A DNA stretch of 64,000 bases from contig JANTQE010000006.1 in assembly GCA_032988195.1 (NCBI GenBank), forward strand, positions 248,001-312,000, written 5' to 3'. This DNA is from Arachnomyces sp. PD_36 (taxonomy: Eukaryota; Ascomycota; Eurotiomycetes; Onygenales; Arachnomycetaceae). This document shows, piece by piece, positions 33,892 to 44,900 of this stretch. The position numbers were made by a program, and so were the translations under genes. The stretch's first letter is position 1, and every line of letters starts with the position of its first letter. The notes under the pieces are model-generated. The model was not told where the DNA came from and did not search any database. It saw only the letters and a program-made list of their open reading frames with translations.

Positions 33892-35292
33892 ATGTATCTG
33901 CCCCGCGCGAGAACGTTCATCGGGACAATCCCGCCCCAGGTATGCAGATTGACGCCCTGGAAGGTCGGTCCTACACCTAGGCCATACTCAGGGGGTAGGA
34001 AGACGCTGTCTCATGGTTCTTACCCACAACCTACGCCGCAGCCACGTCTTCGTGTGAACGGCATCTCAGTAGCTGCGTTTTCGACCGATTCCTCGAAAAC
34101 GAGTGTTGCTAGCTACACGAATCGGACCCGATGGATTATAAGCTTAACGATTACCGGAATATTCGCGCTCGGCCTAGTTTCATATGCAGGTGCAACGAGA
34201 GGGAAGCCTACTTCCACAGTACCTTCTCTGTACTTTGAGACGATGCCAGGGGGAAAATCATCTCATTCACCTGGCATCTATGAGGTATCAGAAGAGGAGT
34301 CCCTTGACGTGTCGAAACTTCCTAGAGAAGAAGCGGTCCTGACAAGTGCACCGAACGTCCCGCCGCCAATCACGAGAGACTACCCTGTTCTCCTCCAGGT
34401 ACCCTTGACGACTTTGACCAAGCTGGCGCAGCTTACCAGCGCGTACAAATATGAACAATGGACATTCAATGGGACGGTTCCCGGTCCATTCATTCGGGCA
34501 CGGGTTGGTGATGTTGTTGAGCTGACACTGACGAATCGCGATGAAACCGGCAATCCGCACAATATCGACTGCCACGCTTTTACAGGGCCGGGAGGAGGAT
34601 CCGCGCTAACGACTGCGGAGGAGAACGAGACCAAGACAGGGAAATTCCAGTTACTCTATCCGGGGTTATACCTCTACCATTGTGCCGCAGCGCCGGTACC
34701 TGTCCATATTGCGAATGGTATGTACGGGCTCATGTATGTTCAGCCAACCGAAGGAGATCTTCCACCCGTCGATCGCGAGTATTATGTAATGCAAAGCGAA
34801 TTTTACCACGAGCCCCCCGAGGTCTTGGATAACGGGCGGAAATCTTCAGTCGTCGACTTCTCCTATCCAAATATGCTTCGAGAAGAACCAGACTCGGTTG
34901 TATTCAACGGAAGCGAGTCTGCCTTGACGTTAGACCAACCGCTTAAAGCCCAGACCAACGAAAGCGTCCGCATATTCTTCGGGAACGCAGGCCCAAACTT
35001 GACGAGCGCATTCCACGTCATCGGCAGCCACTTCAAGAATGTGTATCGTGATGGAGGAGTGGTGAATCCTCCCGCAAACTTTCTGCAGACTGTCAGCGTC
35101 CCACCGGGATCGGCTACCATCGTGGATTTGAAAATGGTCGTTCCTGGAACGTATACCATTGTTGATCATGCCATATCCCGTTTGGATAAGGGCGCTGTTG
35201 GATACTTGAATGTCTCTGGGAAAGCAAGGCCTGATATCTATCAGAGCGCAGAACCCCCGGCGCCATGTGTAGGATGTAAGCTGCACCCCTGA
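33892..35292 (+). CDS. nirK: Copper-containing nitrite reductase, mitochondrial
   Basis: NirK reduces nitrite to nitric oxide; in fungi it acts in mitochondrial denitrification. The single exon encodes 466 residues from the first in-frame ATG. A basic, hydroxylated N-terminus resembles a mitochondrial presequence, followed by a hydrophobic segment at about residues 81-101. Two cupredoxin domains follow. The copper ligands are all present: type 1 His223, Cys264, His272 and Met277; type 2 His228, His263 and His426; catalytic Asp226 and His375. The loop YHCAAAPVPVHIANGMYG resembles Neisseria AniA more than the Alcaligenes form. The C-terminus CVGCKLHP is an extra Cys pair of unknown use. No cytochrome P450 nitric oxide reductase is in the window. 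A frame open upstream to 33787 lacks an ATG. Confidence 0.95.
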   Translation: MYLPRARTFIGTIPPQVCRLTPWKVGPTPRPYSGGRKTLSHGSYPQPTPQPRLRVNGISVAAFSTDSSKTSVASYTNRTRWIISLTITGIFALGLVSYAGATRGKPTSTVPSLYFETMPGGKSSHSPGIYEVSEEESLDVSKLPREEAVLTSAPNVPPPITRDYPVLLQVPLTTLTKLAQLTSAYKYEQWTFNGTVPGPFIRARVGDVVELTLTNRDETGNPHNIDCHAFTGPGGGSALTTAEENETKTGKFQLLYPGLYLYHCAAAPVPVHIANGMYGLMYVQPTEGDLPPVDREYYVMQSEFYHEPPEVLDNGRKSSVVDFSYPNMLREEPDSVVFNGSESALTLDQPLKAQTNESVRIFFGNAGPNLTSAFHVIGSHFKNVYRDGGVVNPPANFLQTVSVPPGSATIVDLKMVVPGTYTIVDHAISRLDKGAVGYLNVSGKARPDIYQSAEPPAPCVGCKLHP

Positions 35293-35682
35293 TAATAGAC
35301 GGACACTAGACCTTTGATGCCATCTAGTTGATGCCGAGTCTACTTTTTTAAACGTTTCCTCTTGCCTCCTTGCTCGTCTATTTGCATCTGATGCTTTGTC
35401 ATATCAAAACTTCTACCTCTTCCACACATCATGCTGTTTTACACAAGGCTCACGCATTAAATTAAACGTATATAGTTTGATGAACAGTAAGGAACGTCGT
35501 GATTTTGTATCTTTGTGGTTACCCCTGAGTGTAAAGAGAGTGAAGGAGATGCTTGGCCGAGGTTACCCAAGGTGGTTTCATCACGTGATATGACATAGTG
35601 AGAAAATCGATCTCAATGAGAGTCACGATCAAGATTGATTGTTCTTCATCCATGGATAGATAACACTGTAAAACGACAATTG
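35293..35682. other. nirK 3' flank and promoter of the FMP32-like gene
   Basis: 390 bases between two plus-strand genes, with no supported ORF. Confidence 0.4.
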
Positions 35683-37162
35683 ATGCCAGCCGCTACTCCT
35701 ATCCTCTGCCGCCCCTTTCCTTTCCGTCCCGCTGCCCGCGGCTATCGTACCGTCATGGTGGCTTCACGGCTACCGTTTCTATACCCGAACTTTGTGCGGT
35801 CGATAAGATCCTGCGAGCCGACAACCTACCGATCTCTCAGACTCCCGCCTCAGAACCACGGATCGCACGCAGGATTTCATAGCGGGAGAAGACGTGAGCA
35901 AGAGCAGTATCATCAGCGCTATGGTCCTGCCGCAGAGCCACGGTTGTCTCCCAAATCACCAAATGAGACTCCACCCCCGCAACCGGCGAAGGATGGAGAG
36001 GCTGTCTTGCGACAGGGTGAGGGACAGGTAGCTGAGAAAGCACAAACGGATAAAGAAAATAATTTAAAGAAGGCGAAATCCGAATCGACCCCCGACTCTG
36101 GAGGTAACAAGGCGGACTCAGTTGCGGCTTCTTCCTCAAACATTGCATCCGAATTGCCGCCGCAAGATAACGAAGATGGAGAGCCTACGGAAGCTCCCGA
36201 AGAATCCAGTGCCTCCTCGCCTCAGAACCAAAAACCCAACCAGCCTAATGCCGATACGTCACAAAATCCCTTGGAGACCGTTTTTCAGATGCCTCCACCC
36301 CCTTCAGAGTCGGACTCGAACGCTTTAACCACAACCAAGTCCGACGCCTTTAAACCGCCTCATCTCTCCGCTCGTCCCTACGTCCACCACTTCGATACCT
36401 ACACCCTTGTCCGCGATCTTGAACGTGGAGGGTTCTCGGAGGCTCAGTCTATAACAATCATGAAAGCAATTCGTGCTCTTCTCGCAGAGAATCTAGAGAT
36501 GGCGCGGGACGGCCTAATATCAAAATCCGATACTGAGAATGAGACATACCTCTTCCTTGCGGCCTGCTCCGAACTTCGAACTTCAATACAAGCTTCTCGA
36601 AACTCGGAAATCCAGCAACAGCGTTCCCAACGTGCTCAGCTACAGCATGAGGTTGATATATTGACACAGAGGATGACGCAGGAATTAGCGGCGTTGAAGG
36701 ATGATCTAAAAGGGGTGTTTAATGATCGAAAGATGTCAACGAAGGAGACGCAGCGTAGCCTGGATACTGCGATTCAAGAGTTGAACTACCAGATCACTGT
36801 CTCTCTAAACAGCGACGGAAAAAGTGAAGCTGAAGGCCTAAGGTGGATCTTGACTAGACGCGCTGCAATGGCAATTGCAATTAGTGCCAGTAAGTTTTTT
36901 TCTCCCCAAAGACCTACTAGGTATCAGGTTCTCCGAAAAAGTGGGATTGCTATATTTCGGGTTTGCCTAATATTTCTCTACCGCAGGTATGATGCTTCTC
37001 GCTCTCAATTACTCCTCTTATAATAAGCAACACGAGAAAGAGATCCAGGAGCAAAAGGCTCCCAAACCACCACCACCTCCTCCTTCTGCTGAAACTATGG
37101 ATCATAGCACACAAACCGAAGCATCGCCACCACCGACCCTCATCAGTGAATCTCTAGGTTAA
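35683..37162 (+). CDS. FMP32/MCUR1-family (DUF1640) mitochondrial coiled-coil membrane protein
   Basis: Members sit in the mitochondrial inner membrane; yeast Fmp32 affects cytochrome oxidase and human MCUR1 affects the calcium uniporter. Exons 35683-36889 and 36987-37162 encode 460 residues. A basic N-terminus (possible presequence; an alternative start is the Met at base 35755) leads into a long Pro/Ser/Glu-rich, probably disordered region to about residue 235. Then comes the DUF1640 core: HHFDTYTLVRDLERGGFSE, a long coiled coil with HEVDILTQRMTQELAALK, and a membrane segment at about 393-410 that spans the splice site. The C-terminus is Pro-rich. The long disordered insert is unusual compared with yeast Fmp32 of about 200 residues. 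Confidence 0.85.
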
Positions 37163-38065
37163 GGGGTCAGTGAAATGGGGCCACGGGAATCCAGCCGTGA
37201 CATTTCAGAGATTTTGGCCGACGATACATTTTTTTTATGATTACGACACTCCTTCCTCTCCCTGTTTCCTTTATTCTACCCATTTCGTCCCTTGGGCCTC
37301 TTTTCTGCTCACCATCTTCATCCATTTATCAAAATTGATACCCATGTTCTTATAGATTTCGCTCGCATATCACCTTTCAACAAGCCACGCAACAGTTTCT
37401 TTAGCAAGGAACAGCTCCCATTTTTCTCGGCTATTAATAGACGAACCTTAAATAAGCTACTGATTGGGACAGGTTCCATAAATAGACAGGCCACGATCTA
37501 GCACAAATACACCTCCCTTATCTTGTATAACCGTTTTCGGGGTGACCAAAGACCTGTGTTATTCGAGTAAAATCCGGGTCAATAAACAAGATCAAAGATA
37601 GCTAAACCACCGTATGTTGACGGGTACCCTCACAACTTGACTGATTATTGCGCTTTTCTTTATGCTCTCCTGGTTATAAACAAATATCGACGTCTTAGCA
37701 TAGGGATGGAATAGGTTATCTCTCAAGTAGCAGTAAGTAGTAGTCCATACGGAACTTGAAATAATTTCATTCTCAGTAATCCTAATTGTATCCTGTTGGA
37801 CATCGTACGTTTTCAATTGACAAGGCACCAATCTCCATTAACTTAGTCGGACGGTTGTATCAAGCTTGGTGTTATGTCGTGTACGAGCCATCCCGTTCAT
37901 GATCATCTGTTAGTCAGTCTTCCCTGTTTGAGCTCATGGCTTAGTTCGGCTATCATATATCTCCTCACCCTTTACCTATATTCTTAGCGGTGAGCATTAG
38001 ACTATCTTAGCTCAAATATAGGTGTCCACATGGCTCAAAGTCCCCCGAATAGCAGAAGTCTGAGG
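37163..38065. other. Convergent 3' region between FMP32-like and F-box genes
   Basis: 903 bases with AT-rich patches. I see no supported ORF or RNA gene. Confidence 0.45.
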
Positions 38066-41000
38066 CTACCCACCGGCGGATGGACATTGTAGAGCACCGA
38101 GGCAGAAAGGCTCCTGACAGCTCACATAGATGCCAACAAATCTCGAGCCTGAGGATGGGAAATACCTCAGATGCCTGGAAGTAGGTGTCATATAACTTGC
38201 AGATAGTTCAGACATAAACCAGGTATCTCGGTAAATACGCCCTGTTGGTGGACAATCGAGATTCCCAAGCTTATAGATTCGTGGTAGGTCTGGAGAATGT
38301 TCATCATGGCCTATTCGAAACTTTTTGATATAAGTCAGTATCATCAGCTGATTGACATGTAAAGAAATGAATGCAGGGTACCTCAATTCCCACTATTTCC
38401 GATTCTATGGAAGCAACGGAAAAGGAAATTATTTCCTCTCCCCCTATGTCAACTGCCAGGTATTGATTAGTATCAAGAACACCGATAGACCTCGATTGGC
38501 CGGACGCGTAAACAAATTTCAATCCGCTCAGGGTTTCCTTCTGAAAGTGTACGACAATGAGTTTCAGTTTATCCTGGTCGCCGTCCTCAAGAGGTTCTCG
38601 GAAAAAGAACCTTTGAACTTGGTTGAATGGAGGTTCTTCAGGGGGTATTAACATAGGAGTCCTGTTGAGGGACACTATGGGTCGAATGAGATCAAAATCC
38701 GAATATAGAACCCATGAGATTGAAGTCTAAGAAATCAAATAGTTAGTTCTGGATAGGATATGTGATCGAAGGCAAGGGATGGTACTGACAAGTGTCTCTT
38801 GAGGCCCTGTCTGGTAGTGATATTTTGTGCAGTTAGTGAGGTCCGTCTTGTGAGAGGCAAACATTTTGGTCTGCCCATGGGACGTGTAGATTCGGATAGC
38901 AACAACTCGGCCTTCCTCTAGCCTCGAATCTTCTGAGTAGCTCCCTTCTTTCGTGAGCCATATGATAAAACCTTGAAGGATTTCATCTTTATCTAGATCC
39001 ACCGCATCGTGTTCATTCATCCATTGTCCGATAACCGCAGGGCTACGATGATCAGAGTAATCGAACTTTAAGCCTGAAACGTGAGCGAAAGAACGAGACC
39101 GATGTACTCCCCCAGTGGATGCTGCTATTCGTCTCACCCGAGTCAACGAGGCAGACGTTAGGTAATATTCACCATAATAATGCGGACGGACTTTAGTAGC
39201 GATCTCCAGTTCATACTTCATCTCATCCTGGGATATGTGTTGGAAGTCTTCATGATCCCGACTTTGCTGTGCAACCCCCTGAGTTGATAATTGACTCTGC
39301 AGCCCAAGTTGAGTAAAAAAATCATCAGTGATCTATCGGATATTAGTAGGAACTATACAAAGAGTATCTCGAACTTACATCCAATGTGGCTATGAATCCA
39401 GTGATCACACTGTTCTTTGGCGGTCGAACACACAATTTCGTCTTGGGGACATCAAGAAAATGGTGTAACGTAGTAAATGTAAAGTTACGACCATAATTTG
39501 TTGAGATCTTATATATAAAATCAGCCAACCTTGTTCTTAATAAGGAAAGGGTAATGGTTAGGCACACCTGAAGACTGTGAACCTCCCAGTGGGGCACGGC
39601 ACCTTGCGCTGGAAGTTCCACGCCTACGATCCGTTCCCCGCCAGGTCCATCAATGAAAAATGAAATCTCCGTCCCGTCACCTCTGCCAAATCTAACACCT
39701 CTATCTGTATAGAAAATGTCGATCCCTATAATATAGGATTTGTTGGGTATCATGTGGACCACTATTCTGGTGAGAGAAGGCAATAGAGTGCCATCACGAC
39801 CACCGAAATCGATATTAACTAGGGGATCGAATGCACGATGGTACTTGTAAGGTTCAAGGGTACTGAATGCAAGTTTCTTATTAGTCGGAATACTTGGTAC
39901 CCAGAGGCGTGACCGAGGGAAGTTATCTTCAGAGTCATCTCTCTCTGGGTAGGCAAGATTGTTATCCGCTATTTCGTGAGGCTGAACAAATCCGAATGCG
40001 ACGATTTTATAGGCCTTAGATAGGTAAGTAAACAAGCATCCTGGAGGAAACAATATTGGAAAAGGCTTACTTACATCTAGGCCAGCAACAAAACAATAAT
40101 TACGTTCCCTCTCGGGGAAGTCGAGAACTCCACGGGCGACTCCTTGGCCTCCAGACTGCCCGAGCCACTGGGAAGCATTCCCCGGATCATCTGCATTCTT
40201 CGCAAATATCAGCCTAACCCCAACCAAGCCGGTAGCGCACAATGCAACTTCGATTGATTTCACAACCGCATCAGGCGGGATATCAATCCGCTTTTCCCCA
40301 GCTGGTACAGAGAATCCAAGCGCATGTGGGAGACTTTTCGGGGATGGGGGGGTTTCTGAACAGTGATATCTTATCCCAGATATATAGCACTGAGTCCCAA
40401 TATAAACAGTTGATATCATGAGCTGTCGGGTATTCTCTTTGCAGGCTTTCCCTCGAACGTAGAATGGAAATTGCGCGATTCTATATTTCTGTGCACGGCA
40501 CCCGCCGGTCGACACCAGGTGATCGAGCCATGGGTCAAGATCACCAGTAAAGGAGTTGATGCTTCTGAAGCTTATGGGAAGGTTTCCTCCACAGTGATCA
40601 GCAATTTCCCAGTACAACGCGTTGTTGGAACGGACAGCTGATATTGGAAGGCCAGAGGGATCTCTCGGCTTGGTGGTATCGAGCTCGACTAGCACAGCGA
40701 TGAACTCGATGAGACCCCTTATTCGTTGTCGATTGACCAACCACTTATTTCCATGATGCCGGAAGGATGTGCGAAAACCATGAAAGAGGAGAGACCAGTT
40801 TCGCACGATTGAAAAATCCGAAAAGATGCAATCAAGCTCATGACCAAGCATGAATCGGCTCTTCCAGAATGACTGAGGGAGATTCTCACGCTCAGCCATA
40901 AAAGCTAATTCTCTGCAGACAAGCCTCAAACCTACAACTTCCGTCAGGGATAGATATGATAGTATCTCGTATATCATCTCAGCAGGAAGCATACTGAGGA

Positions 41001-41667
41001 AGGGCCCAAGTCCACTGGCACTTTCTAAGCACAAGTTAACTTTAGCCACATTCTGCCGCCTTGAGGGATCCGACTTCAAACCAAAGTGTTCGATCGTGGC
41101 TAACGAGAATGTTGGGATGGGGTTAGCATAGAAAGGGGAAGTCAAATCATTATATTTTGCTCGTCTGAGCCGGCGGTGTGTTTCTATAGCTCCGCCGTAG
41201 TTGTGATTAAACTGAAAGCTTTTGAGATCAGGACATGGAGTGTTAAACAGCAGGCCGGAAATGGATTCTATAACATCTTGACGGTTCTTGATGTGATGTA
41301 ATCTTGCAAGGAGTAGATTCCAGCAGAAGTCGTGAAATCCATATCCGTAATACTCCCCCGAATTTAGAAGCAAGGTTATTTCTTCCAATTCCAACTGTTC
41401 GATATCCCTATAAGAAAGGTCGCTATTAAGAGGAGCCCAAAGGGTCTTATGGTGAGTAAGAAACCCAACCCCCGAAAGAGAAGGGCTGTGTCTCGTGTCA
41501 CTATGAAACACTGCCCGTATTTCCGCAAACCACGGGCGCTGTCGAGTCGAGTGGACGGGGGAATCGGAGGAATCGGAGGGATAGGGGGAGTCGCGGTCTT
41601 CGTCGCATTGAAGAATGATCCCACAGAATGGGCAGTACATGTTACTACTTGGAAACCGCTGCGTCAT
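38066..41667 (-). CDS. Large F-box protein of the fungal type
   Basis: F-box proteins recruit substrates to SCF ubiquitin ligases. The model has six exons (40075-41667, 39568-40014, 39379-39507, 38790-39332, 38382-38726, 38066-38320) and 1103 residues. The N-terminus has a CPFCG zinc-knuckle-like pair and YGYGFHDFCWNLLL, the F-box is at about residues 225-270 (LPAEMIYEILSYLSLTEVVGLRLVCREL), and the rest resembles the long C-terminal region seen in fungal F-box proteins. The first two introns are exactly 60 nt, lack stops and end in AAG, so they could be retained without breaking the frame. The other three break the frame or contain stops. An alternative start is the next Met at base 41640. 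The substrate is unknown. Confidence 0.8.
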
Positions 41668-41980
41668 CAAAAACCTTTCATAGTTCACAGATGGTGGTTA
41701 ACGTCTCCATACAACTTATTTATAATGGGCTGCCGTTTGTTTAAGACTGTTCAGGTGAGTTAATGGCCGGAAGGAACTAAGTCACGTTTTTTGCCGGATG
41801 CGGCGACAACAAAGCGCCTGCCTGTCATTCACTCAAAGAAGGCTCTTCAGGGAAGGTATGCACCAGCGAGAGTTATTCGAGGGAGGATTCCTGTTGGCAC
41901 GGCAGCTCTAACAGTGTCTATTTGCGCATATATACGTACAGCATAGAATGAGATAAGATATTAAATAGGATGATAATCCC
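41668..41980. other. LAA1 3' flank and F-box gene promoter
   Basis: 313 bases between two minus-strand genes, with no supported ORF. Confidence 0.4.
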
Positions 41981-44900
41981 CTAGAAGTCCATCCGTAAAG
42001 CAATACTAGGGACTTGCTTTTCCTCCTCCACGCCTCCGTTTCTTCCATCTTTACCGGAGTCACTACCAGCCCCGGTACTCTTGAGTATCTGCTCAACAAA
42101 CGCTCTCTCTTCGGGGTTTATCCCCGCGACAAGCTCTCGGAACAAAGCTTGGTCAAATTTAGCAAGTTCCAGAAGTCGTGCGGCGGTCTCTTTGTAAACA
42201 GACTCTCCCTCTTGACGACATCGAGCAAGAAGGCAAGATACGACCATTGACATAGCTGTGGGTAATCCAGAACGGGGTATTGTTGCTGAGCCAACGCAGG
42301 ACACGAGGGAGTGGCCGATAGATGTTCGAGTGTTTTCGGGATCGCTTGCAGGCTCGCCGTCGTTTGATACCCCGGCTACGAATGCAACTAGTCTTGGGAT
42401 CAGGTAGCGAGCGATAACATCATCGGTGGGAGACCTTGGTGCTGGGATAAGAAGGAGAGACCGGATGCAGCCTGCTGCAACTTTGGCAAGCCCAAGATCC
42501 TGGAGGCAGTCAAGGAATTCATTGAGTGCACGAGGAATAAGGGGGTCTTGTGGTGGGATAACATGCGCGCTTGTCGTGAGAAGAATCGTTAATGCAAGGA
42601 GCGTGTTTTTGGCGCAGGGAAGAGAAGTCTCGGATTCACGTCGCTGGGCAATTGTAAGGATGGTAAGGAACCGTGTTAAACAACCGCGTATCTGGAGAGA
42701 TACCATCGAGGCATTCTCAGTGGGCCCTGAACGAACATCCGCGGTGGAATCTCCGCCGGCTGGCCTCGTGACACCTTGGACGAAGCGCCGGAAAATGGGG
42801 AGGGCCTGTGGGACAACTTCGGCCTGACATATCCCAGTGGCAAGTATAGTGCTGAATATATGTAGGATACACGCGTGAAGATCGGGTCGGATGATGGAGG
42901 GGAACACTGAGGCAACATCAACGAGAGAAGAAAGGGAGAGACGAATCAAGGATATCGAGTCATCCGTAGATACACTAAACCTTGCGTGAGGTGTGGAATC
43001 GCCAAGATTCGGAAGAAGATTAGCAAGAACCAGGATGATGCTTCTTGTCAATTCGAATAACTGCTCAATATCTTCGGAAAGATTTTCTCCTCGAGAGTGT
43101 TCTCCATTGGCAGATTGGTGGTCGAGAGACAGGTTTCGCGCGATATCCACAATGACCGTTTGGATAGCGGAGCCCTCGGTTAATGCAAGTCGGTCTAGGG
43201 TGTCCATCGTCTCAGAGAAGACGGCATCTTGGTATATTGCGTTCCCTGAAACCGCAGGGCGAAGAATCCGGTTCAGTGCTCGCAGAATCTCCAACGTCTG
43301 TGAAGATGAAACGCTCGTTTGGTCTACGAGGGCTTCGTAGGCGAGGCCAAACAGAACGAAAAAGAAGGCAACAGGTTCGTCCCGATAGTTTATCTTGTTC
43401 CCTTTGCCTTGTTTCTCCACTGGCTTCGTTTCTCGCTTCACTTCTTGAACCTCCTCATGCTTTTGTTCTTGCTTCGCTTCTTGTTCCTCATCTTGCCTTT
43501 CCTCGTGCTTCTCGTCCTGTTTCTCCTCTTGCTTCTCATCTGTTGCGCCATTTTGTTTCTCTTCTTGCTTTTCATCTCCATTCTCCCCGTTCTGTTCACC
43601 ACTGACCTCGGGGAGCTTGTCCTCTTTCTTGTCTTCTGGCGGCTCAAATTTACCATCAAGCGCGTCAAACACAAATTCACTATCTTTCTCAACCAGGCTT
43701 GCGATTGCATCGACAATATTTAACCAGGAATCTTGGTAGAACTATAAGAAAAATCTTTAGCATATACTATTAACAAATGAGGGAATGAGATAATTTACCT
43801 TCAGCAGAGTCTCCCTATTCAGAGCAGCATAAACATCGTCGAGATTCCCAGATTGCGGGCTTGTGCCCATTGTATCAGATATCTCGGGTTCAAACCGAAG
43901 ACAGGCAAATTCCTGGAGGGAAGAGAGCCAGAGCGGTGTAAGCATAGCTGTATATGGCTGCACAACGGAAACTAGATAGCTCTGCTCGGCACTGGCAATC
44001 TGCAATCTCGCCCAGGCAGAATACAAAGCCATCTTAACCATTACTCGAGCGTTGGAGTTAAGACCCTTCAAATCACCAATTTCTGTAATGTCGGGGGTTT
44101 CTACACGATGTTAGAATTCATAAGAATACAGGCTGATAGACCACTTACTTGCGAAGTTCTCCAAGCCCACGACAAGGAGCTTAAAGATACGTCCCATCCT
44201 GTCTACGTTGGTGACGATTCCAGTTCCTACGAATGTTGCGCAAACGTTGATCGCCCCCGAAGCCAACTCGGGAGACGAATCTGCAGCGAATGCAGGGGTA
44301 AGCGCTGAACCGATCTGGGCTTGGTATTGCTCAAGTAAGGACGCCTCTGCGAAATCAGGATCCGGCGTTTTACCAAACATCTAGATAAGGTCAGTGTTGT
44401 CGCCATAAAACTCTAGAGGTCTAATTGCTAACCTTCAGAACTTGGTCGATGATCTTCAACCCCCATACCCGCAGCTCAACAACGTTCGCCGTGGATGCAG
44501 AAAATGCCATGCGAACGATATCTCCTATCTTATGCTGCAGTGCGGCTTCCGAGGGGATAGTCTGATCCGGTAGTATCTCGTCGCGAACCATAGATACTAG
44601 TTCACTGAGACAACTAATCGCAAAGTTTCGAGTTTGCCATTTCAGCAACTCTTGGGAGGAGGATGAATTGTCGGCAGAGTCGTCTTGAGTGACACCGGCA
44701 GCAGCGGCAAACCCAGCCACTTCGTCGTCTTGGATATCTGTAGGTCCAGCAGCCTTGACCGGGGCGGCGGGAAGGTCATCCGATTTGACTCGAGTCTTTG
44801 TGAGGACATTCTGGAGCCGTTGGATCCAGAGATCGGTGTCACTGATACCTGTTTGTTGTAACCAGTTGCTTATAATATTTTTAAGAAGTTTGTTATCGGG

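Noticed and set aside
35272..35292. CVGCKLH at the NirK C-terminus as a haem c site
   Set aside because: Haem c needs CxxCH; here the His is two residues too far, so a c-type haem is unlikely.
43319..43723. Hydrophobic 134-codon plus-strand frame
   Set aside because: It is the antisense reading of the Lys/Gln/Glu-rich insert of LAA1; AAG/CTT-type codons read backwards give Leu and Phe.
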